A stretch of DNA of 64,000 bases from Candidatus Zixiibacteriota bacterium (lineage in GTDB: Bacteria; Zixibacteria; MSB-5A5; GN15; PGXB01), in NCBI GenBank assembly GCA_016933695.1, contig JAFGAL010000001.1, positions 62,001 through 126,000 of the forward strand. Reading direction: 5' to 3'. The notes under the pieces are model-generated. The model was not told the origin of the DNA. It made no database searches and was given only the letters and a program-made list of their open reading frames with translations. The stretch's first letter is position 1; each line of letters opens with the position of its first letter. Below are positions 36,716-46,279 of the stretch, piece by piece. A program made the translations under genes and the position numbers.

Positions 36716-36744
36716 ATAATATTAGAATAGTCTAACTTTGTCAA
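36716..36744 (-). promoter_or_regulatory. Promoter and metal-regulator operator of the feo operon
   Basis: Minus strand TTGACA (36744-36739), 17-nt spacer, TATTAT (36721-36716). The spacer contains TTAGACTATTCTAA (36735-36722), a 5-bp inverted repeat TTAGA/TCTAA resembling DtxR/MntR-type boxes, so a bound repressor would block polymerase. The expected start point is within one or two bases of the ATG at 36707, so the mRNA should be leaderless. Confidence 0.75.
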
Positions 36745-36936
36745 GGATTCTTTTGTCATATAAATCCAGTGTTTTTTCGTAGTTTATCCCTTTGAAAATC
36801 AACGCATTGATTTAAAATCGGCGTATAGTTGGCAATGTAAACGTAAAATCGGCCGCATGGATATTTTGCTTTGCAATCGGCGGTGGTATCATATATTCCT
36901 TTGACGGTATAACTGTTATTAAAAACCGGGAGAAAG

Positions 36937-37845
36937 ATGATAATCGGCACACGAGGAAGCCAGCTGGCGTTGTACCAGTCCAACCTGATTAAAGATCTAC
37001 TGGCGGAGATGGGCGTTCCGGCGGAATTGCGTATAATCAAAACGGTCGGCGATAAAATCGACCAGCTCAGTTTCGATAAAATCGAGGGCAAGGGCTTTTT
37101 CACCAAGGAGTTGGAAGAGGCACTGCTGGACACATCAATCGATTTGGCGGTGCACTCGCTGAAAGACCTTTCCACCGACCAGCCGTCGGGGTTGACCATT
37201 GGAGCGTACTGCTCGCCGGTCGATGCGTCGGAACTGCTTCTCTTACAGGCCGAGGCTTACGATCCTGATTTGCCGCTGTTTTTGAAAAAAAACGCCGTGG
37301 TGGGTACCAGCTCAGTCAGACGTGAGGCGCAACTGCGGTACCATCGCCCGGATATTACGGTCAGCGGTCTGCGCGGCAATGTGCCGACACGGGTGCGTAA
37401 ACTGGCCGAGGGGCAGTACGATGCCATCGTGATCGCCAAAGCCGGAGTGGAACGCCTGCAACTCGATCTGGGTGATCTGAAAACGATTCCGCTGGATCGA
37501 ACGGTATTTCTCCCCGCTCCCGGGCAGGGAATTCTGGCAATTGAGATTCGCGAGGATGATCAACACGTCGCGGGTATTATTTACCGACTCAATGACAGCG
37601 CGGCCGAACAAAAAGCCCGTCTCGAACGCGGCCTTCTGGCGCGCTTTGAGGGCGGCTGTCAGCTTCCGCTGGCGGTAACCTCGGATATTGTTGACGGCAC
37701 ATACACCCTTCGGGCCTTTCTGGGGCATCGTGACGGATCGAACTGGCAAACGCCAACGAGGTATCAGGGATCGGATTCATCAATCGAGCGATTGATCGAA
37801 GATGCCTATCAAAAGCTGCATCAGGCGGGATTGAAATCGGCATGA
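36937..37845 (+). CDS. hemC: Hydroxymethylbilane synthase (porphobilinogen deaminase)
   Basis: 302 residues. Condenses four porphobilinogen units into hydroxymethylbilane for heme synthesis. Start MIIGTRGSQLALYQS is the family N-terminus, with GGGAG before the ATG. VHSLKDL, GTSSVRREAQL and the LRGNVPTRVRKL arginine-rich substrate-binding motifs are present, and the cofactor-binding cysteine is in FEGGCQLPLA. First gene of hemC-hemD-hemB-hemL; overlaps hemD by 4 nt. Confidence 0.97.
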   Translation: MIIGTRGSQLALYQSNLIKDLLAEMGVPAELRIIKTVGDKIDQLSFDKIEGKGFFTKELEEALLDTSIDLAVHSLKDLSTDQPSGLTIGAYCSPVDASELLLLQAEAYDPDLPLFLKKNAVVGTSSVRREAQLRYHRPDITVSGLRGNVPTRVRKLAEGQYDAIVIAKAGVERLQLDLGDLKTIPLDRTVFLPAPGQGILAIEIREDDQHVAGIIYRLNDSAAEQKARLERGLLARFEGGCQLPLAVTSDIVDGTYTLRAFLGHRDGSNWQTPTRYQGSDSSIERLIEDAYQKLHQAGLKSA

Positions 37846-38570
37846 AAACAAAGGTCCTCATCACCCGCACGAAAGCGGAGGGCGAGTCGTTTTTTGCGGG
37901 ACATCTTGATATCATCGAACCGGTCTATTACCCGGTATTCGAAATCGTCCCGCAGTACGATTCACGACAAATACATGACATCTTGTCGCGTTTGGAATTG
38001 TATCATTGGATCGTGTTTACCAGCAAGAATACGGTTCGCATTTTGATGGACATTCTGCGCGAATATAATATGACCATCCCGGCCGCAACGAAGATCGCGG
38101 CGGTCGGACGCAAGACGGCCGAAGCTGTGCGTCAATCCGGGTATGCAGTGGCATTCGTGCCGACACGCGAGGACGGACAGGGCCTGCTGGCGGAACTGCC
38201 CGCGGCAATGACTAAAACGGACACCGAGGTGCTTCTGCCGCAGGGCGAAGCGGCACCGTCACTGCTTCGCGAGGGCTTGACCGATCTGGGTTTGACCGTG
38301 ACGCATTGTACGCTGTATGCAACCTGCCCGACCGATCCGAACACCCTTCCGGAAATAGACATCGCCGCCATCGCCTGGTATCTTTTCACCAGCCCGTTGT
38401 CGGTGCGGTTTTTCAAGGAGCTGGGACATAACCTTCCGGATCATTGCCGGATTGCGGCGATCGGAGAGCCGACCGCCGAGGCGTTGAAAACGCATTTCCG
38501 CGCGCCGGATTATGTTCCGCCCAAAGCCGACGGGTATGATATCATTAACAAAATCAGGGAGTCGTTATAA
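37842..38570 (+). CDS. hemD: Uroporphyrinogen-III synthase
   Basis: 242 residues, normal length. Cyclises hydroxymethylbilane to uroporphyrinogen III. The family is weakly conserved, but WIVFTSKNTVRILM, AAVGRKTAEAVRQSGY, LLPQGEAA, YLFTSPLSVRFF and RIAAIGEPTAEAL are the expected landmarks in the two-domain fold. Its place between hemC and hemB confirms it. Confidence 0.93.
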   Translation: MKTKVLITRTKAEGESFFAGHLDIIEPVYYPVFEIVPQYDSRQIHDILSRLELYHWIVFTSKNTVRILMDILREYNMTIPAATKIAAVGRKTAEAVRQSGYAVAFVPTREDGQGLLAELPAAMTKTDTEVLLPQGEAAPSLLREGLTDLGLTVTHCTLYATCPTDPNTLPEIDIAAIAWYLFTSPLSVRFFKELGHNLPDHCRIAAIGEPTAEALKTHFRAPDYVPPKADGYDIINKIRESL

Positions 38571-38571
38571 T

Positions 38572-39552
38572 ATGGAACTGATAAACCGTCCCCGGCGACT
38601 GCGCCGGAACAAGATTCTCCGCGATCTGGTCGCGGAAAACCGGATCGATCCCGGTAAAATGATCATGCCGTATTTCATTTCCGAAAAAGGTACACACCGG
38701 ATGGAAGTCAACTCCATGCCGGGGATTTTTCGCGATCCGGCGGATACTTTTCCGGAGATATTCAAAAGCGATTTCGATCTGGGAATCGACAAGATCATGC
38801 TGTTCGGCGTGGTGGATCACAAAGACGACAAAGCCTCGATGGCCGACCATAAAGACAATCCGGTGATACAGGTCATCTCGAAATTGAAAGAACAGTACGG
38901 CGACAAGATATTTGTCGCGACCGATATCTGCCTGTGCGAGTATACCTCCTCGGGACATTGCGGATTGATTAAAAACCAACGAATCGACAACGACAGTACG
39001 CTTCCCCGGCTGGCGGAAATGGCGATTGCGCATGTTCATGCCGGGGCCGACTGCATCGGGCCATCGGACATGATGGACGGGCGGGTTGGGTTTATCCGTG
39101 ATGCGCTGGAGGAAACCGGTCATCCCGACACGATTATTCTGGCGTACACCGCCAAGTACGCCTCGAGTTATTACGGGCCGTTTCGCGACGCCGCCGACAG
39201 CGCGCCGCAATTCGGCGACCGCAAATCATACCAGATGGATTTTCGCAATCGTCGGGAGGCGCTGAAAGAAATGCAACTCGATCTCGAAGAGGGCGCGGAT
39301 ATGGTTATGGTTAAACCGGCGCTGGCATATCTCGACGTGATTCACGCCTGCCGGGAGCTTTCGCCGGTTCCGGTGGCGGCATACAATGTTTCGGGCGAGT
39401 ACACGATGGTTAAGCTGATGGCGAAAGCGGGCGCGGCGAACGAACAGGACATGGTGACTGAAAACCTCACATCGATATTCCGCGCCGGGGCGGATATCAT
39501 CCTGACCTATCATGTGCGCGACATTCTGAAAAACGGGTGGGCCGATGTCTGA
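38572..39552 (+). CDS. hemB: Delta-aminolevulinic acid dehydratase (porphobilinogen synthase)
   Basis: 326 residues from ATG 38572, one base after the hemD stop; earlier in-frame codons lie inside hemD. N-terminus RPRRLRRNKILRDLVAEN is typical. Metal-site region DICLCEYTSSGHCG has the cysteines of the zinc-type enzyme; the Schiff-base lysines are in AYTAKYASSYYGPFRDA and MVMVKPALAYLD. Overlaps hemL by 8 nt. Confidence 0.97.
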   Translation: MELINRPRRLRRNKILRDLVAENRIDPGKMIMPYFISEKGTHRMEVNSMPGIFRDPADTFPEIFKSDFDLGIDKIMLFGVVDHKDDKASMADHKDNPVIQVISKLKEQYGDKIFVATDICLCEYTSSGHCGLIKNQRIDNDSTLPRLAEMAIAHVHAGADCIGPSDMMDGRVGFIRDALEETGHPDTIILAYTAKYASSYYGPFRDAADSAPQFGDRKSYQMDFRNRREALKEMQLDLEEGADMVMVKPALAYLDVIHACRELSPVPVAAYNVSGEYTMVKLMAKAGAANEQDMVTENLTSIFRAGADIILTYHVRDILKNGWADV

Positions 39553-40831
39553 GCGAAAGAAATCACAGGCGCTGTACGGCCGCGCGGTCAAACTCATGAC
39601 CGGAGGGGTCAATTCGCCGGTGCGGGCGTTCAAGGCGGTCGGCGGAACCCCGATTTATATCGACCACGGCGAAGGGGCATATCTGTACGATGTCGACGGC
39701 AACCGCTATCTTGATTTCTGCTGTTCATGGGGGCCGTTGATTCTGGGTCATGCCCATCCGGATATCGTGGCGGCGATTAACACCACCGCATCGCGCGGGA
39801 CCAGTTTCGGCACGGTGCATGAAAACGAAGTCCTGCTGGCGGAGAAAATTATAGAGCTTTGTCCGCATATCGAACGGATACGGTTCGTGTCGAGCGGCAC
39901 CGAGGCGGTGATGTCGGCGGTACGGCTGGCGCGTGGATTTACCGGTCGTGACAAGATTATCAAGTTCTCGGGATGTTATCATGGACATTCCGATTACCTG
40001 CTGGCGTCGGCAGGGTCCGGGCTGGCGACCTTCGGGATACCGTCATCGGCGGGCGTTCCGAACGATTTCGCCAAACATACGCTGGTGGCGCCATTGGATA
40101 ACACCGAGGCGGTGGAACGATTATTCGATGAGTACGGCATGGATATCGCGGCGGTGGTGATCGAACCGGTGCCGGCCAATAATGGTCTTCTGCTTCAGTC
40201 CAAAGCGTACTTATCGTTCCTGCGCGAAATCACCAAAGCCAAAGGAACGCTCTTGATATTTGATGAGGTCATCTCCGGATTCCGCGTCGCCCCCGGCGGT
40301 GCGACGGAATATTACGATATCACGCCGGATATGTGCACGTACGGCAAAGTGGTCGGCGGGGGACTTCCGGTGGGCGCATTCGGGGCATCGGAGGCGATCA
40401 TGCGCCGTCTGGCGCCGGACGGCCCGGTGTATCAGGCGGGGACACTGTCCGGCAACCCACTGGCGCTGGCGTGCGGACTGGCAACACTGGACAATTTGCA
40501 AAAAACCGACGGCTGGTCAACACTGCAAACGCGTACCGAGGCGTTCGTTAAGCAGTTGAAAGCCAAAACCTCCGGCCTACCGATAGATCTCGTTTCGATC
40601 GGATCGATTTTCTGGATCAGCCTGCAGAAGACGGCACCGTCGCGGGCCGAAGACATCGTTTCCGACGGTGCAAAACGCTATGCCGGGATATTCAGCAAGG
40701 CGCTTGAGGCGGGAATGTATCTGGCCCCGTCGGCCTATGAAGTCGGCTTTGTCAGCACGGCACATGCGGAGACGGATTTAACCGATGCCGCCGATAAACT
40801 GGCGGAGATTCTCGGTCAATCTATAAGATAA
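39545..40831 (+). CDS. hemL: Glutamate-1-semialdehyde 2,1-aminomutase
   Basis: 428 residues. PLP enzyme that makes 5-aminolevulinate in the C5 pathway, so this organism makes heme from glutamyl-tRNA. MTGGVNSPVRAFKAVGG, FVSSGTEAVMSAVRLARGFTGRDKIIKFSGCYHGH, FDEVISGFRVAPGG and the PLP lysine in TYGKVVGGGLPVGAFG are all seen. The partner hemA is not in the window. Last gene of the hem operon, ending 13 nt from the convergent gatD. Confidence 0.97.
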   Translation: MSERKKSQALYGRAVKLMTGGVNSPVRAFKAVGGTPIYIDHGEGAYLYDVDGNRYLDFCCSWGPLILGHAHPDIVAAINTTASRGTSFGTVHENEVLLAEKIIELCPHIERIRFVSSGTEAVMSAVRLARGFTGRDKIIKFSGCYHGHSDYLLASAGSGLATFGIPSSAGVPNDFAKHTLVAPLDNTEAVERLFDEYGMDIAAVVIEPVPANNGLLLQSKAYLSFLREITKAKGTLLIFDEVISGFRVAPGGATEYYDITPDMCTYGKVVGGGLPVGAFGASEAIMRRLAPDGPVYQAGTLSGNPLALACGLATLDNLQKTDGWSTLQTRTEAFVKQLKAKTSGLPIDLVSIGSIFWISLQKTAPSRAEDIVSDGAKRYAGIFSKALEAGMYLAPSAYEVGFVSTAHAETDLTDAADKLAEILGQSIR

Positions 40832-40844
40832 AAGTCGCAGACTT

Positions 40845-42230
40845 CTACCGATAGCGCTGGCTGAGGAAGTCCTCCACTTCGGGAATACCGCCCTGCAAAA
40901 TCAAATACCCATCGAACGGTTCGCGCTCGGTAATCTCACCCGCGACCGGTGTCAGCATCATCTCTTTCACTTTCCCGGGATCACGAGTCTGCCCCAGCAC
41001 CCACCCCAGTTTGACATAGGCCGCTTCAGGAAGCATGTTCGCGGCGGGGATGACGCCGAGTTCCATCATATCACGTCCGGTATCGTATACGTACATCTGC
41101 ACGTATCCCCACAGGGTCTGGACGGTCATAAAAACCGCGATGCCCTTGTCATGCGCTTTTTTCAGCGCCGGGTACAGCGGCTTGTTGACATGCCCCAGAC
41201 CGGTCCCGGCGATGATAATGCCGTGATAATCGTTATCGATCAGCGATTCGATGATATCCGGCCGCATGTTGGGGTAATAGTACACGATCGAGACTTTTTC
41301 ATCGAACACCGCTTTGACCGTGACGTCTTTGTCGTCGCGGCGTCGCTTGTAGTCCGTCTTGATCGGCGTAACAACTTCGGGCGTGACGGTCGCGATGGGC
41401 ACGTCGCCGATGGTACGGAAAGTCGAACGGTACGACGAGTGCATCTTGCGCACGCGGGTTCCGCGATGCAGGAGATTGTACTTGTCCGAGGTCGGGCCGA
41501 ACATGCACACCATCACCTCGGCGATATCGGAATGCCCGGCGGTGTACGCCGCACAGCGCAGATTGAACGCGGCATCGGACGACGGACGGTCCGACGATCG
41601 CTGGGAGCCGACCATCACGATCGGGACGGGGCTGTTCTGCACCATGTACGACAGCACGGCGGCGGTATGGTGCATGGTATCGGTGCCGTGACCGATTACG
41701 ATCCCCTTGACACCTTTGGCGATCTGGCGGCCGATTTCTTCGGCAAGAGTGATCCATTGCTCCGGGCCCATATTCTCGGAAAAGACACCGAACAGTTTCA
41801 GCGTTTCGAGATTGCAGATATCGGCCAGTTCCGGAACCGCACCGTACAGTTCACCCGGGGTAAACGCCGGAATCACCGCACCGGTGCGGTAGTCGAGCCG
41901 GGAGGCGATAGTGCCGCCGGTACCGAGCAGGGTGACATTGGGTTTATCCTCGGAAAACGGGAATTCCTTTTCGGGAATTTTATAAATGGCTTCCTTGAAG
42001 CTGGTTTCTTTTATCTCGCGCACGCGGTCGGCACGAACACCGATATTGTAACCGCTTTTGAGTTTCAGCACGATATGGTCGCCGTCGGCGGTCTCGGAAC
42101 GCGGCAGAATGACGCCGTCGAAATCCCCCTCATTGGTTTTGAGAATCACATTCGCCCACACTCGTCCGCCGAGCGCCTGGAGCACCTCTTTGGCGCGCCC
42201 CTTGTATCCTTTAAAATTGGAATCGTTCAT
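40845..42230 (-). CDS. gatD: Glu-tRNA(Gln) amidotransferase subunit D (GatD) / asparaginase-like
   Basis: 461 residues. N-terminal SH3-like domain (about 1-80, with WANVILKTNEGDFDGVILPRSE and the GVRADRVREI end) followed by an L-asparaginase-type domain: TGGTIAS (104-110, first catalytic Thr), GHGTDTMHHTA (second Thr plus Asp), and a lysine/Tyr active-site region. In archaea GatD releases ammonia from glutamine for GatE, converting Glu-tRNA(Gln) to Gln-tRNA(Gln). The length and N-terminal domain argue for GatD rather than plain asparaginase. No gatE is seen in the window, and GatD is uncommon in bacteria. Confidence 0.85.
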   Translation of the reverse strand: MNDSNFKGYKGRAKEVLQALGGRVWANVILKTNEGDFDGVILPRSETADGDHIVLKLKSGYNIGVRADRVREIKETSFKEAIYKIPEKEFPFSEDKPNVTLLGTGGTIASRLDYRTGAVIPAFTPGELYGAVPELADICNLETLKLFGVFSENMGPEQWITLAEEIGRQIAKGVKGIVIGHGTDTMHHTAAVLSYMVQNSPVPIVMVGSQRSSDRPSSDAAFNLRCAAYTAGHSDIAEVMVCMFGPTSDKYNLLHRGTRVRKMHSSYRSTFRTIGDVPIATVTPEVVTPIKTDYKRRRDDKDVTVKAVFDEKVSIVYYYPNMRPDIIESLIDNDYHGIIIAGTGLGHVNKPLYPALKKAHDKGIAVFMTVQTLWGYVQMYVYDTGRDMMELGVIPAANMLPEAAYVKLGWVLGQTRDPGKVKEMMLTPVAGEITEREPFDGYLILQGGIPEVEDFLSQRYR

Positions 42231-42393
42231 AGCAATCCTTATATCCGCAAAATCGTTATTGCCCGGAAGAAACGAAAAAACGCGGTCTTGTCAATAGCGG
42301 AGCGCGCGGCGCGGCCGGATATTTTTCATATTCCTGTTGCCGGATTCGGCTTGATTTATTATGTTTGGCTCCGATACAAACAGAAAAACAACA

Positions 42394-42416
42394 CCCCTCC
42401 CGGATTCCGGGTGGGG
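42394..42416. terminator. Hairpin in the gatD-mfd divergent region
   Basis: CCCC-T-CCCGG (394-403 of this kilobase) pairs with CCGGG-T-GGGG, loop ATT, followed by CTTTTG on the plus strand and GTTGTTTTT on the minus side. It lies between two divergent starts, so it may be an attenuator or a boundary for antisense transcription rather than an ordinary terminator. Confidence 0.4.
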
Positions 42417-42443
42417 CTTTTGTGCTTGGAGTATATACGCAAA

Positions 42444-45400
42444 ATGGCAGTGATGGAAATACGAGAAGACACTCATCTCGCAAGGATAATCGACTCGTTC
42501 GAGCAGTCGGCCCCGTTTAAAAAACTGCTGAAAGCGGTGCATGCGCCCGGCCGGGCCGATCTGACCGCAACCGGCCTGGCGGGATCATCGGGGGCGATTC
42601 TTCTGGCCGGGCTGGCCGACCGCCTGCCCTATCCGATTGTCGCGGTGACCGCAGGGATCGACGAAGCCCATGACCTTCATGACGATCTGGCGTTTTTGCT
42701 GGGCGAGGATCAGGCCGGGCTGTTTCCGGCGCGGCAGGCCCCGCCGTTTGATTTCCGGTCCCCGTCGGCGGAAATCGCGGGCCATCGGCTGGCCACGCTG
42801 GCGAACCTGCTTGACAATAAAATCAAGGTCGTGGTTGCGCCGGTGCAGGCGATAATCGAGCCGACCATGGCGCGCGAGGAATTCGAGCGAACGCGGCTGT
42901 ATCTGAAAGTCGGGATGGAGCTGGATATCGACATACTGGCATCGAAACTGGTCGCGATGGGATTCCGGCGGGTGACACTGGTCGAGGAGGTCGGCGATTT
43001 CGCGCTTCGCGGCGGACTGGTCGATTTTTTCTCACCCGGTTTTGACGCCCCGGTGCGGGTGGAGTTTTTCGGCGATGAAATCGACACGATACGGCAGTTC
43101 GATGTCGGCTCGCAACGCACCACCGAACGACTCAAGGAGGTCAACCTGCTCCCCCGCCGCGAGGTTCCGATCACGCAGGAGACGGTCGAACAGTATCTCG
43201 AACGACTTCCGGAAGAGGACGGCGATCTGGTGCGGGCGCGCTTTCTCAATGATCCCGAACTGCCGGGGCTGGAATGGCTGGCGCTGGCATTCGGTCTGCC
43301 GTTCGACTGCCTGACCGATTATGTCGACAACCGCGCGCTGTATTGCCTGACCGGCGAGGGAGGCCTGAACGCGGAATGCGATGATATTATCGAGATTTCA
43401 TCGCGGCAGTACGACCGCATGGCCGAACGCATGAGCAGACTTCCGTCGGTCGAGGACTATTATCACAACCGTGAAAAATTCTGGAAGCATATCGCCGACA
43501 AACCGAAACTGGATATCGTGCCGTTCAAGGGCGGTCGCAAAGAGATAATCGATTTCGAATGCCGCGATCATCCGGCTCTCGGGTCGCGGATCGATCTTCT
43601 GGCCGAAACGGTCACCAATTACCGCAACAGCCGCATGGACTATTTTATCGCCGCCGACAATACCGGGCAGGCCGCGCGTTTGCGAGAGCTTCTCGGCGAC
43701 AAGCTCGAAACCGATTTCGTGCTTCCGATCGAGGTCGCCTTGCTGAAAGGCGGTTTTGTCTCGCTGGCAAACCGGGTTGCGGTGCTGACCGATCACCAGA
43801 TATTCGGGCGGTATTTTCGAAGAACCCGCAGGAAAAAGTTCAAAGAGGGTGTGGCGATTCACAGCTACACCAGCCTGACCAGGGGCGATTTCGTGGTGCA
43901 TACCGATCATGGGATAGCGCGGTACCAGGGACTGGAGACAATCGATGTCAACGGCCGGTCGCGTGACTGCCTGCTGTTGATCTACGCCGAGGGCGACAAG
44001 CTCTATGTGCCGATCGAGGAGTTCAACCGGGTGTCGAAATACGCCGGGAAAGACGCCGCGCCGAAACTGTCGGCGCTGGGCGGCGCGGGATGGGAAAAAA
44101 TCAAGGCCCGCACCAAAAAGGCGATTGCCGATATGGCCGAAGAGCTTCTGAAAATCTATGCCCAGCGCAAGACCCGTCCGGGGATCGCATTCAAACCCGA
44201 CACCACCTGGATGAAGCAGTTGGAAGCATCCTTTATATATGAGGAAACGCCCGACCAGCAAAAAGCAATCGACGCGATCAAACTCGACATGGAAAATTCA
44301 ACCCCGATGGATCGTCTGGTCTGCGGCGATGTCGGCTACGGCAAAACCGAAGTGGCGGTGCGTGCGGCATTCAAGGCCGTCGAGTCGGGATACCAGGTGG
44401 CGGTACTGGTGCCGACCACGATTCTGGCCCAACAGCATTTGAGCACGTTCACCGAGCGGCTGGGGGCGTTTCCGGTCAAGGTGGAGATGCTGTCGCGATT
44501 CCGCACCAAGAAAGAACAGAAAGTCATTATCGAACAGCTTCAGGCGGGGCGAGTCGACATCGTAATCGGGACACATCGTCTGCTGTCAAAAGACGTGATT
44601 TTCAAAAATCTCGGTTTATTGGTTATCGACGAGGAACAGCGGTTCGGGGTGCGGCACAAGGAAACGATCCGCAAACTGAAAGCGACGGTGGATACGATCA
44701 CGCTGACCGCGACGCCGATTCCGCGGACTTTGCACATGTCGTTGAGCGGCGTTCGGGATATGTCGCTGATCAACACGTCGCCGAAAGACCGTCTTCCGAT
44801 TTTAACCGAGATCCGCGAGTTCGATCCGGGGTTTATCGCCGAAGCGGTACTCAAGGAAATCGACCGGGGCGGGCAGGTGTTTTTCGTGCACAACCGGGTA
44901 CAGACGATCGAGGCGATGTATCGCTATTTGAAAAAATATCTGCCGCAGGTCGAGATCGCGATTGCGCACGGGCAGATGCACGAACGTTCGCTGGAGGGGA
45001 TCATGCTGGCGTTTCTGGCGGGACGGTTCCAGGTGCTTCTTACCACCACCATTATCGAATCGGGGCTGGATATCCCGTCGGTCAACACGATCATCATCAA
45101 CCGCGCCGACCGGTTCGGGCTGGCACAGTTGTATCAGCTCAGAGGACGAGTCGGACGGTCGGCCCGGCGGGCATATGCGCATCTTTTGACTCCCCCCTAT
45201 CGCCTGCTGACCAACGACGCGCGCAAACGTCTGCGGGCAATCGAGGCGCACGCCGAGCTGGGGTCGGGATTTGCCCTGGCGATGAAAGATCTTGAGATTC
45301 GCGGTGCGGGGAATATTCTCGGATCGCAACAATCCGGGTTCATCGAAGAAGTCGGTTTCGATTTATATACCAAACTGCTCGAAGAGGCGGTCGCGGAGTT

Positions 45401-45863
45401 GAAAGGCGAAGCGGTGGTTGGCACGCCGGATACACGTCTGGAAGCCGACGTTGACCTGCTTATTCCGGACTATTATATCGATAACCGTCAGCAGAAGGTT
45501 GAAATCTACCAGCGGATCGCCGGGGTGAAAAATCTCGACGAGCTGGAGCGGATTCGCGATGATGTTGAGGATCGGTTCGGCAAACTGCCGCAAGAGGCGG
45601 TGAACCTATTCGAAGCGGCGGCGGTGCGGGTGTCGGCGTGGGCGAATGAAATCGACAAAGTTCGTATGAAAAACGGTTTGGCGGAGATGTCGTTCGCGGA
45701 AAGCAAGACACTCCAGCGCAAGGATATCGAGGCCTGGCGACGGGCGGTGGAACACCCGATGGAGTTTTCGCTTACCGGCGCGCCGGTAATCCGGATCGAT
45801 TTGGGTCAGATGAAACGCACCGAACGCCTGCCGTATCTTCGCTCGGTCCTGAACCGGGTGTGA
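42444..45863 (+). CDS. mfd: Transcription-repair coupling factor
   Basis: 1139 residues from ATG 42444. Mfd removes stalled RNA polymerase and recruits UvrA. N-terminal UvrB-like part (about 30-350), RNA-polymerase-interacting Tudor-like domain (about 470-545; GDFVVHTDHGIARYQGLE), then helicase motifs: GDVGYGKTEVAVRAAF (Walker A), IGTHRLLSKD, VIDEEQRFGVRHKE (DEEQ), LTATPIPRTLHMSL, and IIESGLDIPSVNTIIINRADRFGLAQLYQLRGRVGRS. The C-terminal TRCF domain ends the chain. The same frame is open far upstream, across the gatD region, but that extension is antisense noise. Confidence 0.95.
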   Translation: MAVMEIREDTHLARIIDSFEQSAPFKKLLKAVHAPGRADLTATGLAGSSGAILLAGLADRLPYPIVAVTAGIDEAHDLHDDLAFLLGEDQAGLFPARQAPPFDFRSPSAEIAGHRLATLANLLDNKIKVVVAPVQAIIEPTMAREEFERTRLYLKVGMELDIDILASKLVAMGFRRVTLVEEVGDFALRGGLVDFFSPGFDAPVRVEFFGDEIDTIRQFDVGSQRTTERLKEVNLLPRREVPITQETVEQYLERLPEEDGDLVRARFLNDPELPGLEWLALAFGLPFDCLTDYVDNRALYCLTGEGGLNAECDDIIEISSRQYDRMAERMSRLPSVEDYYHNREKFWKHIADKPKLDIVPFKGGRKEIIDFECRDHPALGSRIDLLAETVTNYRNSRMDYFIAADNTGQAARLRELLGDKLETDFVLPIEVALLKGGFVSLANRVAVLTDHQIFGRYFRRTRRKKFKEGVAIHSYTSLTRGDFVVHTDHGIARYQGLETIDVNGRSRDCLLLIYAEGDKLYVPIEEFNRVSKYAGKDAAPKLSALGGAGWEKIKARTKKAIADMAEELLKIYAQRKTRPGIAFKPDTTWMKQLEASFIYEETPDQQKAIDAIKLDMENSTPMDRLVCGDVGYGKTEVAVRAAFKAVESGYQVAVLVPTTILAQQHLSTFTERLGAFPVKVEMLSRFRTKKEQKVIIEQLQAGRVDIVIGTHRLLSKDVIFKNLGLLVIDEEQRFGVRHKETIRKLKATVDTITLTATPIPRTLHMSLSGVRDMSLINTSPKDRLPILTEIREFDPGFIAEAVLKEIDRGGQVFFVHNRVQTIEAMYRYLKKYLPQVEIAIAHGQMHERSLEGIMLAFLAGRFQVLLTTTIIESGLDIPSVNTIIINRADRFGLAQLYQLRGRVGRSARRAYAHLLTPPYRLLTNDARKRLRAIEAHAELGSGFALAMKDLEIRGAGNILGSQQSGFIEEVGFDLYTKLLEEAVAELKGEAVVGTPDTRLEADVDLLIPDYYIDNRQQKVEIYQRIAGVKNLDELERIRDDVEDRFGKLPQEAVNLFEAAAVRVSAWANEIDKVRMKNGLAEMSFAESKTLQRKDIEAWRRAVEHPMEFSLTGAPVIRIDLGQMKRTERLPYLRSVLNRV

Positions 45864-45889
45864 TATCGTAAAATAAATTCAGGTCGTGC

Positions 45890-45917
45890 TTGACAATGGT
45901 ATAGTAATCCATATATT
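45890..45917 (+). promoter_or_regulatory. Promoter of the initiator tRNA
   Basis: TTGACA (45890-45895), 16-nt spacer, TATATT (45912-45917), with the tRNA beginning 11 nt later. Confidence 0.75.
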
Positions 45918-45928
45918 GGAATCCTGAT

Positions 45929-46005
<77 letters not shown>

Positions 46006-46019
46006 AAAATTTTCTCAAA

Positions 46020-46044
46020 GGCGGGCATAAGCCCGTCTTTTTTT
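46020..46044 (+). terminator. Terminator of the tRNA gene
   Basis: GGCGGGC/GCCCGTC stem (7 bp, one G-U) with ATAA loop, followed by seven or more T. Confidence 0.85.
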
Positions 46045-46151
46045 CGATAGAGTATTTTCCAGAGCACGAAGAATATAGAGTAATGGTAATGTGACATTAC
46101 CAAACCATTATTACTAAAATAGGAAAAAGCAAGAATTGAAATCGGTACCAT

Positions 46152-46175
46152 CCCATAGCAGAGCTATGGGTTACC
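46152..46175. repeat. 24-bp palindromic repeat, copy 1 (left flank of RM island)
   Basis: CCCATAGC-AGA-GCTATGGG followed by TTACC. It has an 8-bp perfect stem and the common core GCAGAGCT, shared with copies at 49750, 49932 and 50449. All lie within the A+T-rich island or at its edges. Confidence 0.75.
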
Positions 46176-46197
46176 GGGTAAAATTGTACCTACTCTC

Positions 46198-46226
46198 AAG
46201 AGCTTGAGTCCCCTCAAGCTCTTTTT
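46198..46226 (+). terminator. Terminator-like hairpin left of the restriction-modification genes
   Basis: Perfect 11-bp stem AAGAGCTTGAG/CTCAAGCTCTT with TCCC loop and TTTTT tail. It would stop transcription coming from the tRNA side before the controller gene. Confidence 0.75.
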
Positions 46227-46279
46227 GATTTACTCAAACAATAAACGCTTCTAAAGCTAACGAAGATAATTCCGACAAC

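Noticed and set aside
41151-42443. Long in-frame extension upstream of mfd
   Set aside because: It runs antisense through gatD and its residues match no Mfd; the Mfd N-terminal domain begins right after ATG 42444.
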